The notes beneath the pieces were generated by a model that made no database searches, was not told the DNA's origin, and saw only the letters and a list, made by a program, of their open reading frames with translations. From DATAZK01 sp963731205 (lineage in GTDB: Bacteria; Actinomycetota; Actinomycetes; Frankiales; Frankiaceae): 64,000 nucleotides of DNA. Location of the stretch: contig CAVSUJ010000001.1 in the NCBI GenBank assembly GCA_963731205.1, positions 558,001-622,000 of the forward strand. Direction: 5' to 3'. Positions 1 through 9,331 of the stretch are shown here, one piece after another. Made by a program: the position numbers and the translations under genes. Within the stretch, counting starts at the first letter, position 1; each line of letters starts with the position of its first letter.

Positions 1-503
1 AGGAGAACCGCGGCTGGCAGCTGATCACCGCTCAGCTGAACCACGAACGTGTCGCGCTCGGCGCCGGAAGTGCTGCAGCGCATGCGATGTACGACGCGAC
101 GGTGCAGTGGGCGGCCACCACCCCGGGTGATGGCGACCGGCCGGTGCTGGACCAGCCGTGGGTCCAGTCCGAGCTCGCCACGGTGTACGCCCGGCTCTCG
201 GCGCTGCGGCTGCTGAACCACCGCATGGCGGCGGCGATGGAGACCGGCCAGCCCGGGCCGGCCGAGTCCTCGACGGTGAAGGTGCTCACCAGCGAATCCG
301 CCATCGCCATCTACCAGACGCTGCTCGGGGTGCTCGGCTCGACCGGGCATCTGGTCGCCGGCTCCCCCGGCGCGCTCATCGGCGGCCGGCTCGAACGCCT
401 CGCTCGCCACGCGCAGATCAACACCTTCGGCGGCGGGGTGAACGAGGTCCAGCGCGAGCTGATCGCCGTCTCAGCCCTTGGACTGGCTCGAGGCAACCGA
501 TGA
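1..503 (+). CDS. acyl-CoA dehydrogenase, C-terminal part (5' end outside window)
   Basis: The open frame enters from the left edge (first full codon at base 3) and reads GWQLITAQLNHERV, a typical acyl-CoA dehydrogenase segment at the start of the C-terminal helical domain. The flavin-region motif NTFGGGVNEVQRELIA lies near the C-terminus, as in acyl-CoA dehydrogenases. The family oxidises acyl-CoA thioesters at the alpha-beta bond with FAD. Its TGA overlaps the ATG of the next acyl-CoA dehydrogenase (ATGA at 500-503), so the two are translationally coupled and may form a heteromeric enzyme, as known for some actinobacterial steroid side-chain dehydrogenases. The substrate cannot be read from the sequence. 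Confidence 0.88.
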   Translation, partial: ENRGWQLITAQLNHERVALGAGSAAAHAMYDATVQWAATTPGDGDRPVLDQPWVQSELATVYARLSALRLLNHRMAAAMETGQPGPAESSTVKVLTSESAIAIYQTLLGVLGSTGHLVAGSPGALIGGRLERLARHAQINTFGGGVNEVQRELIAVSALGLARGNR

Positions 504-1573
504 ACTTCCAGCTCGAGGAATCGCAGACAGCGATGGCTGACCTCGCCCGCCACGTGGCCGCCGACCACGGTGGCCACGAGCGCGCTCGCGCCGTGGAAAA
601 TGCCAGCGGTATCGACCGTTCCGCCTGGTCGGCACTCGGCGTCACAGGTCTGCTGGCGGCGGTGCTGGCCGGCGACGGCGGGGTCATCGGCGCGTCGGAG
701 ATGGCGGAGGCGCTCGGACGCGAGGTGGTGAGCGTTCCGGGTTTCGCGCTCCTGACGGCGCTCATGCTGCTGGGCGGCAATGGTGGCGTGAACGCTCTCG
801 AGCCCCTTCGCCGCCAACGCATCGAGGCGGGTCAGGAACTGGTGACGCTGGCCCTCTTCGAGGAGGGCATCAGCCGGGTGTCGGCCTCCCGTACCCGCGC
901 CGACGGCGGCCGCCTCACCGGCCACAAGGCCGTCGTTCCCGCAGCAGCCGAGGCGACGGCGGCCGTGGTGGCCGCGCAGACGAGCGACGGCCCCGGCCTG
1001 TTCCTGGTCGAGTGCGATGACCCCGGAGTCCGGCTCGTCCCGGTGCGTACCACCGATCGTCTCAGCGCCGCGCACCTCGAGATGCGGGAGGCGGCAGGCG
1101 TCCAGATCGGTGACGCGGCTGCCGCCGCGCGCGCCGAACAGGTGGCTTCCGTGCTCGCCTGCGCGTCGGTACTCGGACTCGGACGCCGCGCCGTCCAGGG
1201 GGCGGCGAGCTATGTCTCGGAGCGCCATCAGTTCGGCCGGCCTATCGCGTCTTTCCAGTCGCCGGTGCTGCGACTGGCGGATGCCCACATCGACCTCGAG
1301 GCGATGCAGGTGACCATGCAGCAGGCCGCCTGGCAGCTCGATGCCGGTCAGGACGCGTCGACCGCCGTTTCGGTGGCGAAATGGTGGATGGCCACCGGGG
1401 GCCACCGGACCCTGCACACCGCCCAGCACGTGCACGGTGGGATCGGCGCCGACATCGAGTTCCCGGCGCACCGCTACTTCCTGCGCGGCAAGCAGCTGCT
1501 CGACACCCTCGGCGGCGCCGCGGCGCACGCGAGCCGCCTCGGCGCCGAACTCGCGACAGGAGCGCGTACATGA
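500..1573 (+). CDS. acyl-CoA dehydrogenase, second subunit-like
   Basis: A 357-residue protein starting MNFQLEESQTAM, a normal acyl-CoA dehydrogenase N-terminus. The C-terminal half carries YVSERHQFGRPIASFQS and the helical segment ending HTAQHVHGGIGADIEF. This is the usual fold and length, though a little shorter than the ~380-residue norm. The ATG overlaps the stop of the preceding dehydrogenase, and its own stop overlaps the next ATG (1570-1573), so three genes form one translational unit. The Arg-Gln-Phe-Gly region is conserved. The catalytic glutamate cannot be placed with certainty, so it may be the non-catalytic half of a heteromer (inference). Confidence 0.88.
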   Translation: MNFQLEESQTAMADLARHVAADHGGHERARAVENASGIDRSAWSALGVTGLLAAVLAGDGGVIGASEMAEALGREVVSVPGFALLTALMLLGGNGGVNALEPLRRQRIEAGQELVTLALFEEGISRVSASRTRADGGRLTGHKAVVPAAAEATAAVVAAQTSDGPGLFLVECDDPGVRLVPVRTTDRLSAAHLEMREAAGVQIGDAAAAARAEQVASVLACASVLGLGRRAVQGAASYVSERHQFGRPIASFQSPVLRLADAHIDLEAMQVTMQQAAWQLDAGQDASTAVSVAKWWMATGGHRTLHTAQHVHGGIGADIEFPAHRYFLRGKQLLDTLGGAAAHASRLGAELATGART

Positions 1574-2757
1574 CCCAGCTTTCCTACGAGGAGCTCTTCC
1601 TTCCCGAGCCGGCGCAAGCCGACGTGCGCTACACGGTCATCTCCGTCGACGACCATCTGGTCGAACCGCCCGACATGTTCAGCGGCCGGCTTCCTGCGCA
1701 ATACGCGGACCGCGCACCGCACATCGTGGACACCACAGATGGCCGTGAAATATGGACTTTCGAGGACGAGGAGTACTCGCAGGTCGGCATGAACGCCATG
1801 GCCGGCCGGCGTCCCGAGACGGTGCAGTTCGAGCCGAGCCGCTTCGCCGACATGCGTCCCGGCTGCTACGACATCGAAGCCCGCATCAAGGACATGGACG
1901 TGAACGGGGTGTGGGCGTCGCTCAACTTCCCCTCGATGATCACCGGCTTCTGCGGGCGGGTGTTCTCCCAGGCCAAGGACCCCGCGCTGGGCCTTGCCGT
2001 CACAAAAGCCTGGAACGACTGGCTTTTCGAGGACTGGTGGCAGCCCTATCCCGAGCGCATCATCCCGCTCGGCATCACGTTCCTCACCGATCCGGTGGAA
2101 GCGGTCAAGGAGATCCACCGCAATGCCGAGCGGGGCTTTCGGGCCATCACGCTGCCCGAGCGTCCCCACCGCATCGGGCTGCCGTCGCTCTTCACCGGCT
2201 ACTGGGATCCGATCGTCGCCGCCTGCGCCGAGACCGACACGGTCATCTGCCTGCACGTCGGATCCTCCGGCGGCTACGTGCACGCCGAAGGTTCGCCCCG
2301 GTTGCAGCTCGGCGCGACGATGTTCGGCCAGCTCAGCCTCGCGGCGTGTGCCGAGTGGCTGTGGTCGGGCTACGCCGTGAAGCATCCCGACCTCAAAATC
2401 GCCATGAGTGAAGGCGGGATCGGCTGGGTGGCGATGCTGCTCGACCGGCTCGACAACATCATTGATCGCAGCGGCTACGGCATGGGCTGGGACATCCGGC
2501 CGGCTGACGTGCTCAAGCGCAACTTCTGGTTCTGCACTCTTGATGACCCGTCGACCATCGACACCCGGTACCGCATCGGCGTCGAGAACATCATGGTCGA
2601 GACCGACTACCCGCACGGTGACGGCACCTGGCCCCACACCCAGGACCTCATTGCCGATGTGTGGGGCCACATCCCGGCCGACGAGCTACGCCTCATGTGT
2701 TACGCGAACGCGGCCAAGCTCTTCCGCCACCCCTTGCCGGACACGGTGCTGCCGTGA
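1570..2757 (+). CDS. amidohydrolase family (amidohydrolase_2) protein
   Basis: A 395-residue TIM-barrel metal-dependent hydrolase of the amidohydrolase_2/ACMSD-like group. It has an N-terminal VDDHLVEPPDMF (DxH-type metal site), DMRPGCYD, a central CLHVGSSGG and a C-terminal METDYPHGDGTWPHT. The family hydrolyses or decarboxylates ring-derived acids; the exact substrate is unknown. It is coupled by ATGA to the upstream acyl-CoA dehydrogenase and sits ahead of an importer, which suggests work on an imported acid or its CoA ester. A clear paralogue of similar length lies at 43806-44996 on the other strand. Confidence 0.85.
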   Translation: MTQLSYEELFLPEPAQADVRYTVISVDDHLVEPPDMFSGRLPAQYADRAPHIVDTTDGREIWTFEDEEYSQVGMNAMAGRRPETVQFEPSRFADMRPGCYDIEARIKDMDVNGVWASLNFPSMITGFCGRVFSQAKDPALGLAVTKAWNDWLFEDWWQPYPERIIPLGITFLTDPVEAVKEIHRNAERGFRAITLPERPHRIGLPSLFTGYWDPIVAACAETDTVICLHVGSSGGYVHAEGSPRLQLGATMFGQLSLAACAEWLWSGYAVKHPDLKIAMSEGGIGWVAMLLDRLDNIIDRSGYGMGWDIRPADVLKRNFWFCTLDDPSTIDTRYRIGVENIMVETDYPHGDGTWPHTQDLIADVWGHIPADELRLMCYANAAKLFRHPLPDTVLP

Positions 2758-2842
2758 CCGATCACCCGGCTGCGGGGATTTCCGCAGCAGCCACTGGGAC
2801 CGCGCCGACCGGTGCGGGCTCGAGAACGAAAGGGAACCACTC

Positions 2843-4075
2843 ATGACCGGGCCTTTGGCGCGCCGATGGGGCGCAGCTCTGGTGGCAGCTGGATTGATGG
2901 GGACGAGCGTGCTCGCCGCCTGTTCATCCAGCGGGGACAACAGCAAGACGAGCTCCGGCGGAGGGGGCAGCAGCAAGGGCCCGATCAAGATCGGTGTGGA
3001 GATCCCGACGTCGGGTGAGCTGGCCAGCGCCAGCACCGTCTACGGCCTGGTCGCCAAGGCACTCGGAACCTCGAAGCTGCCGGGCACCGACACCATCGAC
3101 GGGCGGAAGGTGCAGATCATCGTCCGTGACAACCAGGGCACCGGCCCGGGCGCGGCTGCCGCCACCCGCCAGCTGCTCGACCAGGACAAGGTCGACGCCA
3201 TCATCGGCCCGCTGTACACGACCGAGGCGCTGTCGGCCCTGCCCCTGGTGAAGAAGGCCGGCGTGCTGGAATTCGCGCTGACCGGATGCCCGGACTGCGG
3301 TGACGGCACCAAGTACCCGACGACGTTCTCGGTCGAGTCCGACCGGCCGACCCAGATGCCCTCGACCATCGCCCGCATGCAGAAGGCCGGCGTCAAGAAG
3401 GTCGCCGTGCTGGAGTCCGATGACCCGACCGGCAGCGCGTACAACGACGCGTTCAAGGCGGCAGCCGACAAGGCCGGCCTCACCATCGCGACGACCGTGA
3501 CGTTCACGTCCGGTGCGCTCGACCTCGGCTCGCAGGCCGCCCAGCTCAAGAGCTCCGGTGCCGACGCCGTATACCTCGCAAGCGCCGTACCGACCGATGT
3601 CGCGAATGCGGCCAAGGCCATGAAGGAGATCCAGTACGAGCCCTACGTTTTCGGCAACGCCGCGGCCGCGGTCACGGTCGTCGTCCAGGCGGCCGGCAAC
3701 GACTGGATCAAGAAGTGGGCGGCCAGCGGCTACGGCACGCGCACGACCCGGCCTGACGCCGCTCCGCAGGACGTGACGTTCGCCAACCAGGTCAACGCGA
3801 TCAGTCCGCAGGTGGGTGCCGTGGCACCGATCGACCTGTCGGCAGGCGTCCTGGACAGCTTCAACATGATCAAGCGGGCGATCGAGGGCACCCACTCGAC
3901 CGACGGCAAGACGCTCGCGAAATGGCTGGAAAGCAACGGGTATCCCGATGGCTTGAAGGCGGACTACAAGTTCACCTCCACCGTCCACAACGGGATGGCC
4001 GCCGACCAGCAGAGCGTCGTGCAGCCCGGCACCCTGCAGAACGGCATCCCGCTACGGGCCGGCGAGACCGGCTGA
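2843..4075 (+). CDS. ABC transporter substrate-binding lipoprotein, branched-chain amino-acid type
   Basis: A 410-residue periplasmic-binding protein. It begins with a lipoprotein signal peptide (Arg-Arg, hydrophobic core, lipobox LAAC with Cys27) and a Ser/Gly-rich linker. The mature part starts IKIGVEIPTSGELA, the hallmark of the LivJ/HAAT family, and includes a CPDCG pair. It should be anchored to the outer face of the membrane and deliver ligand to the permeases encoded just downstream. It is followed at 58 bp by the first permease gene. Ligands of this family extend beyond amino acids to aromatic and short-chain acids, and the adjoining acyl-CoA genes favour an organic acid here (inference). 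Confidence 0.9.
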   Translation: MTGPLARRWGAALVAAGLMGTSVLAACSSSGDNSKTSSGGGGSSKGPIKIGVEIPTSGELASASTVYGLVAKALGTSKLPGTDTIDGRKVQIIVRDNQGTGPGAAAATRQLLDQDKVDAIIGPLYTTEALSALPLVKKAGVLEFALTGCPDCGDGTKYPTTFSVESDRPTQMPSTIARMQKAGVKKVAVLESDDPTGSAYNDAFKAAADKAGLTIATTVTFTSGALDLGSQAAQLKSSGADAVYLASAVPTDVANAAKAMKEIQYEPYVFGNAAAAVTVVVQAAGNDWIKKWAASGYGTRTTRPDAAPQDVTFANQVNAISPQVGAVAPIDLSAGVLDSFNMIKRAIEGTHSTDGKTLAKWLESNGYPDGLKADYKFTSTVHNGMAADQQSVVQPGTLQNGIPLRAGETG

Positions 4076-4133
4076 GGCTCGTCCCCGAACAGCTGGAAAC
4101 GCTGGAAACGCTGACAGAAAAGGCGCCCTTGGC

Positions 4134-5024
4134 ATGTGGGACTTCCTGAATTCGTTACTGCGCGGCCTGCAGGTCGGCAGTGTGTACGCGATCGTGGGCC
4201 TCGGCCTGAACGTGATCTTCGCGGCCACCGGGGTGTTCAACTTCGCCCAGGGCGAGTCGGTCATGGTCGGTGGAATGCTGGGGGTCAGCCTGTGGGTGGC
4301 CGACGGCTTCCCGCTCGGAGTCGCCCTGCTGCTGGTCGTCATCGTGACGGCCGGCATCGGGGCGCTCACCGAGATCCTGGCGATCCGGCGGCTCGCCGGC
4401 CAACGGGACGCCACCCTGTGGATGCTGTCGACGTTGGGCGTGGCGATCGTCGTGCGCTCGGCGGCCACGCTGCTGGCGACGCGCACCGGCGGTGAATTCG
4501 CCCAGCGCAACTTCCCCGACTACATCAAGGCGCAGCCCTGGCATTGGGGCCAGCTGCTCGTGATCCCCCAGCGCGCCATCCTCATCGTCTTCGCGGTCGT
4601 GCTCACGTTCGTGACGGCGGTCTGGTTCCGCAAGGCGCGCTGGGGGCGCGGGCTGCTGGCGCTGGCCGCCGACCGGGAGGCTGCGGCCATGCGCGGCCTG
4701 CCGGTCGGCGCGCTGGCGGTGCTGGCGTTCGCGATCGGCGGGTTCATCGCGGGGCTCGGCGGGTTCCTCGGCGGACCCGTGACCCAAGCCTCGACCACCA
4801 TCGGTTTCGGCCTGACGTTGAACGCGTTCATCGCCTCGACCATCGGCGGGATCCCCAACCTCTGGGGACCGTTGCTCGGCGGCGCCGTCCTCGGGATCGG
4901 GCAGGAGCTCACCGCGCAATATCTGGGATCGGAACTGCAGACGCCGATCTCGCTCGGGATCCTGCTGGTGGTGCTCGCGCTGCGCCCGCAAGGCGTGCTC
5001 GGACGACAGGTGCGTGCGCTATGA
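4134..5024 (+). CDS. ABC transporter permease, LivH-like
   Basis: A 296-residue integral membrane protein with LivH family features: GLQVGSVYAIVGLGLNVIF at the N-terminus, FNFAQGE, and a C-terminal IGGIPNLWGPLLGG. Several hydrophobic helices are obvious. It forms the channel with the permease half of the next gene. Its TGA overlaps the following ATG (5021-5024). No odd features were seen. Confidence 0.92.
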   Translation: MWDFLNSLLRGLQVGSVYAIVGLGLNVIFAATGVFNFAQGESVMVGGMLGVSLWVADGFPLGVALLLVVIVTAGIGALTEILAIRRLAGQRDATLWMLSTLGVAIVVRSAATLLATRTGGEFAQRNFPDYIKAQPWHWGQLLVIPQRAILIVFAVVLTFVTAVWFRKARWGRGLLALAADREAAAMRGLPVGALAVLAFAIGGFIAGLGGFLGGPVTQASTTIGFGLTLNAFIASTIGGIPNLWGPLLGGAVLGIGQELTAQYLGSELQTPISLGILLVVLALRPQGVLGRQVRAL

Positions 5025-6907
5025 CGACCCTGACCTCGCTGTGGGCCAACCCGAAAACCAAGCGATGGCTCCCCCTGCTGCAGCTGATCATCGCGGTAGC
5101 TGTCATCGCGATCCTGCCCGGTGCCGTGAACGACACGTTCTACCTGTTCTCGCTCACGCTCGGAGTCATCTACCTGACCGCGGTCATCGGTCTCGACTTC
5201 ACGGTCTACGCGGGCGCCGTGTCGATGGGCACCGCCGCATTCATGCTCCTCGGTGCGTATTCAGTGGCGATCGCTCAGGTGCACGGCGGCCTGAACGCCG
5301 TCCTCGGCATGCTCATCGCCATCGTGGTCTGCGCCGCCGTCGGCGCCGTGACGTCGATACCCGCGCTGCGCCTCGGGGCCTTCGCCATCGCCGTCGTCAC
5401 CCTCATGTACGCCGATGTGTTCTCCGCTGTGGCGCTGCACTTCAAGTCCCTGACGGGCGGCGGCGACGGCATCAACGCCAACGCCGCGAACGTCGCACTC
5501 AGCCGGATGTGGCTCTACTCCGCGCTGATCGCCCTGGTGGCGTACATCCTGCATCGCAACCTGCTGCGCGGCCCCTTCGGCCGGGCGCTGATGATCATGC
5601 GACGCGGCGAGGCGGTCGCCAGCTCGCTGACGGTCCCGTCCGGGCGCTACAAGGTCGTCTCCTTCACGATCTACGCCGCGTTCGCCGGCCTGGCCGGTGG
5701 GCTGTACCAACAGCTCAACGGCCCAATAGCGACGGACACTTTCGGGATCGACACGTCGATCACGTTGCTGCTCATGGTGGTGCTCGGCGGCGTCGGATCG
5801 GTGACGGGCGCCTTCCTCGGCACGCTGGTGCTGACCATCATCCCCATGGTCCTGAACCAGGCGGCGAGCAGCGGCGGAGGCACCCGCGATCTGCTCTACG
5901 GGGTGATCCTGCTCGTCGTCGTGCTCATCGTGCCCAAGGGACTGGCCGGCATCCCGGGTGATCCGCGAGTGCGCCGCCTGGTCGCGCGTTTCACGCCGTC
6001 GCGTGAAGCGAGCGTCAACGCCGCCCCCGCAGTCGAAGACACCGGCGCCCACCCCGTCGACACCGAGGGGTTGAGCGCGCTGCTTGCCGAGGGACGCGGC
6101 TCGCAGGGTGGCCGCCTCGAGGTGGAGGACGTCCACCGGACCATCGGCGGGCTGCGCATCCTGCGAGGCATCACGATGACCGTGGAGAGCGGGCACATCG
6201 CGGGTCTCATCGGACCCAACGGCTCCGGGAAGACGACCCTGCTGAACTCGATCAACGGGCTGACCCCGGTGGAGCGCGGACACGTGCGCCTCGCCGGCGA
6301 GACAATCGACGGGCCGGCCCGTCTGCGGGCCAAGGCAGGGGTGGGGCGCACGTTCCAAACCGCGCTGCTTGCTGAGGAATCGAGCGTCCTCGACAACCTC
6401 ATGCTCGGACTCGACGCGCACCGCAAGGTCCCTCACGTCTGCTACGCGCTGCGGCTGCCGAACGCGATCCGCGAGGCGCGTGAACACCGCATCGAGGCCG
6501 TCCGCTGGGCGCAGGCGCTGGGACTCGGGGATCAGTTGAACGAGGATGCCTCGGCGCTGACCCCGCGCGCCCGCCGGCTGCTCGAGGTCGGACGGGCGCT
6601 GGCGACCCGGCCTCGCATCCTGCTGCTCGACGAGCCCGTTGCCGGCCTCACCGGCAGCGAGATCGACGAGCTGGTCGAGATCATCAAACTGGTGCGGACC
6701 GCAGGGATCAGCACGATCCTCGTCGAGCACCACGCCGAACTCGTCATGAGCCTGTGCGACCGCGTGACCGTGCTCGACGCCGGCGAGGTGATCGCCTCCG
6801 GCGAGCCGGCCACGGTCAGTCGCGACCCGAAGGTCATCGCGGCCTATCTGGGCGATGAGCTGATGTCGTTGGAGGAGACCGAGATGGCGACGGAGACCCA
6901 GCCATGA
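5021..6907 (+). CDS. fused ABC permease and ATP-binding protein, LivM-LivG-like
   Basis: A 628-residue fusion. Residues ~1-320 are a LivM-type permease (GLDFTVYAGAVSMGTAAF, LGGVGSVTGAFLGT). After a linker, residues ~365-628 are a LivG-type ATPase with Walker A GPNGSGKTT (about residues 399-407) and Walker B RILLLDEPVAGL. The ABC signature, normally close to LSYGQQR, reads ALTPRARRLLEVGRAL, so the Ser-Gly-Gly core is absent. LivM-LivG fusions are known in actinobacteria. The degenerate signature suggests one of the two composite ATP sites is non-canonical, with the intact signature supplied by the next gene (inference). Confidence 0.9.
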   Translation: MTTLTSLWANPKTKRWLPLLQLIIAVAVIAILPGAVNDTFYLFSLTLGVIYLTAVIGLDFTVYAGAVSMGTAAFMLLGAYSVAIAQVHGGLNAVLGMLIAIVVCAAVGAVTSIPALRLGAFAIAVVTLMYADVFSAVALHFKSLTGGGDGINANAANVALSRMWLYSALIALVAYILHRNLLRGPFGRALMIMRRGEAVASSLTVPSGRYKVVSFTIYAAFAGLAGGLYQQLNGPIATDTFGIDTSITLLLMVVLGGVGSVTGAFLGTLVLTIIPMVLNQAASSGGGTRDLLYGVILLVVVLIVPKGLAGIPGDPRVRRLVARFTPSREASVNAAPAVEDTGAHPVDTEGLSALLAEGRGSQGGRLEVEDVHRTIGGLRILRGITMTVESGHIAGLIGPNGSGKTTLLNSINGLTPVERGHVRLAGETIDGPARLRAKAGVGRTFQTALLAEESSVLDNLMLGLDAHRKVPHVCYALRLPNAIREAREHRIEAVRWAQALGLGDQLNEDASALTPRARRLLEVGRALATRPRILLLDEPVAGLTGSEIDELVEIIKLVRTAGISTILVEHHAELVMSLCDRVTVLDAGEVIASGEPATVSRDPKVIAAYLGDELMSLEETEMATETQP

Positions 6908-7632
6908 GCGGGCGGCTGGTGCTGAGCGGCGTGCGCGCCGGGTACGGCGCGGCGGATGTGCTCAACGGCGTTGACCTGACCGTCGAGCCAGGCAAGCTCA
7001 CTGTGCTGCTGGGCCCGAACGGTGCCGGCAAGTCGACCCTGCTGCGCTGCGTCATGGGCATGCTCAAACTCTCCGGCGGCACGATCGAACTCGACGGCAC
7101 GCGGCTTTCCGGGCAATCGTCGGCCAAGGTCGCCCGAGCCGGGATCGCCTTGGTGCCCGAAGCGCGGCGACTGTTCGGCCCCGAACCGGTCGCCGACAAC
7201 CTGCTCGTCGGGGGCTGGGTACGCGGGCGTTCGAAAGCCGAACTCCTCGCTGACCGCGAGCAGATGTATGAGCGCTTCCCGATCCTCGGGCGGCGGCGCA
7301 AGGAAGCGGCCGCGTCGCTGTCGGGCGGCGAGGCGCAGATGCTGGCGATCGCGATGGCGCTGATGGCGCGGCCGCGGGTTCTCCTGCTCGACGAACCTTC
7401 GCTCGGTCTCGCCCCCATCGTGGTGTCCGAGGTCATGGAACTGGCCGCCGGGCTCGCGAAGCAGGGCAGCGCGGTCCTGCTCGTCGAGCAGATGGTCAGC
7501 AAAGCGCTGGCGGTCGCCGACTGGGTGGCGGTGCTCGGACGGGGCGCTGTCGTCACGGCCGGCACCTCCGCCGAGGTCAAAGCGGACGGAGCAGTCGCGG
7601 CCGCGTATCTGGGCGTCGCCGCGCATGGATGA
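6904..7632 (+). CDS. ABC transporter ATP-binding protein, LivF-like
   Basis: A 242-residue ATPase with Walker A LLGPNGAGKSTLL, intact signature SLSGGEAQ, Walker B RVLLLDEPSLGL and the LivF-type LVEQMVSKAL switch region. It starts in an ATGA overlap with the LivM-LivG fusion and completes the importer. Its 3' end overlaps the TetR gene by 8 bp, so the regulator is in the same transcript. Confidence 0.92.
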   Translation: MSGRLVLSGVRAGYGAADVLNGVDLTVEPGKLTVLLGPNGAGKSTLLRCVMGMLKLSGGTIELDGTRLSGQSSAKVARAGIALVPEARRLFGPEPVADNLLVGGWVRGRSKAELLADREQMYERFPILGRRRKEAAASLSGGEAQMLAIAMALMARPRVLLLDEPSLGLAPIVVSEVMELAAGLAKQGSAVLLVEQMVSKALAVADWVAVLGRGAVVTAGTSAEVKADGAVAAAYLGVAAHG

Positions 7633-8290
7633 TCAGAAACCCCCACGCGCAGCGGCCGGCGATCGTAGGCTCCGCTGGGTGGCGGTGGAGGCCCCTCGGG
7701 CGGGGCGACCCCAGACGGTGTCGACCGAGGAGATGCTCGCCGAAGCACGGCGGCAGGTGTCCGAGGTCGGGGTCTCGGATTTCAGCGTCCGCGAGCTGGC
7801 CAAGGCGCTCAGCCTGGTTCCCGGCACGATCCACGCCCGCTTCGGCAACAAACAGGAACTGCTCGCCGTGCTCTACCTTCAGCGCATCTCCCAAGCGCAG
7901 GAAATGCTGGCGAGCCTGCCGGAGAAGGCGCTCGCTGACGTGAGTGCTCTGCTCGAAGCGACCTCTCCCGATCTGTCGCTGCTGCGCCGCGAATTCGTGC
8001 TGCACTTCGAGGGCAACGGCAAGGCCCGTCCCCGCTTGCACACCGCGACCTGGGACGCGCTCAAGGTCTCCTTCCGCGGCCTGTCGGATCGGCTGTACGA
8101 CCGCTTTCGTGACGCCGCTGCCAACGAGGGAATCGCCGTCGTCGGAGGCACCCAGGCCAAGCGCTTCCTCTGGACTCTGGCGTCGACCATGGACTCTCAG
8201 CGCAGCGCCGTGGCGTTCGACCACGCGGACGCCAACTATCGGCGTTTCGTCGCCCGGTCGCTGCTGTCGGCGCTCAGCGCTTCGAGGTGA
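7625..8290 (+). CDS. TetR-family transcriptional regulator
   Basis: A 221-residue protein. After a ~35-residue basic N-terminal extension it has a TetR DNA-binding domain: STEEMLAEARRQVSEVG, then the helix-turn-helix FSVRELAKALSLVPGTIHAR and FGNKQELLAVLY. The remainder is a divergent helical ligand domain. It overlaps the ATPase gene by 8 bp and is likely the operon's own regulator, sensing a substrate or CoA intermediate (inference). It ends one base before the stop of the convergent LuxR gene, leaving no room for a terminator. Confidence 0.88.
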   Translation: MDDQKPPRAAAGDRRLRWVAVEAPRAGRPQTVSTEEMLAEARRQVSEVGVSDFSVRELAKALSLVPGTIHARFGNKQELLAVLYLQRISQAQEMLASLPEKALADVSALLEATSPDLSLLRREFVLHFEGNGKARPRLHTATWDALKVSFRGLSDRLYDRFRDAAANEGIAVVGGTQAKRFLWTLASTMDSQRSAVAFDHADANYRRFVARSLLSALSASR

Positions 8291-9331
8291 CTAGCGTCCT
8301 GCGAGCACGCGCCCGACGAGTTCGCGGCGGCTGTGCACACCCGTCTTGCCGAAGATGGACTTCAGGTGGGTCTGGACCGTGTACTCGGAGATGCGCAAAT
8401 GCTCGGCGATGACTCTGGTGGACTCGCCGCGAATCACCGCTGCGGTGACGTCGACCTCCCGAGGCGTCAGCCCGACGGTGGCCGACAGCATCGGCAGGGT
8501 CAGCTCGGCGCCGGCCGCTTCGATGACGACCGCCACCCGAGCCGGCCCCGGCCCGTCGAGCAGTCCGGCGTGCAGTGCCACCCAGCCGCTCTGGCCGCTG
8601 CGTAATCGAAGGACCGACGCCTCTTCGCCTGCGCGGACCTGAGCAGCGAGACCCAGAATGGACATGGGCAGCGTTCCCTCGGGCACGCTGGCCAACTCCT
8701 GCAGCCAGGCTTGCGCCGAGCCGGTGGCCGAGACGAGCCCGCCGTGCTCGTCCAGAAGTACGACTCCGGGGCCGAGCGGGCTCGACGCGACCGGCGCCGC
8801 CTGCGCCGCCAGCGAGGTGCGCCGGAATGCCGCGGCGAGATGGGGCAATACGGGAGCGAGTCGTTCGACATCGAGCTCGCTGAACGGATCTTCCCCCGCC
8901 TCCCGATGCAGGCACAGAAACCCCCAGGTGCGGCCGTCGACCCGCAGCGCGACGCGCAACTCATCGCCCCAGCCGAGCGGCTCGATCACCTCGCGCCAGC
9001 GCGCGCTGCTCACCGGCCGGCCGCCGGTGCCTTGGAAGAGGGTGCCGACAGGACGGGAGGATGCCGCGAGCCGGCGGAATTTCGTCACGTCGTTCGTGCC
9101 GAACTCGTTCGCCAGGAACAGTGGTTGCGCGGCCTCAGGCACGTCGCGACTGGTGGCCCCGGTGAACAACCACGTCACCGGATCCGCCGAAGCCACGAAG
9201 ACCGGTCCGGCTCCGACCAGCCGCTGCAGCGGTTCGACGATGCTTGCGCGCCAGGCAGCAGCGTCGAGTCCGCGCCTGGACAGCGCAACCAGTTCGCGGG
9301 CCGCGCGGGGCATCGGAACCGAGACCGCCAC
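8291..9331 (-). CDS. LuxR-family regulator with N-terminal sensor domain
   Basis: About 346 residues from the GTG at 9331; an in-frame ATG at 9409 would add 26 unconvincing residues. The C-terminus is a LuxR/NarL helix-turn-helix: LTPREVDVTAAVIRGESTRV, then YTVQTHLKSIFGKTGV. The first ~200 residues look GAF-like (VFVASADPVTW, WGFLCLHRE). No receiver phospho-aspartate was seen. It is divergent from the gene at 9436 and convergent with the TetR gene. Confidence 0.82.
   Translation of the reverse strand: MAVSVPMPRAARELVALSRRGLDAAAWRASIVEPLQRLVGAGPVFVASADPVTWLFTGATSRDVPEAAQPLFLANEFGTNDVTKFRRLAASSRPVGTLFQGTGGRPVSSARWREVIEPLGWGDELRVALRVDGRTWGFLCLHREAGEDPFSELDVERLAPVLPHLAAAFRRTSLAAQAAPVASSPLGPGVVLLDEHGGLVSATGSAQAWLQELASVPEGTLPMSILGLAAQVRAGEEASVLRLRSGQSGWVALHAGLLDGPGPARVAVVIEAAGAELTLPMLSATVGLTPREVDVTAAVIRGESTRVIAEHLRISEYTVQTHLKSIFGKTGVHSRRELVGRVLAGR

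Noticed and set aside
1474..2670. Long minus-strand frame opposite the first amidohydrolase
   Set aside because: It is the high-GC antisense shadow of a well-supported gene and has no recognisable domain.
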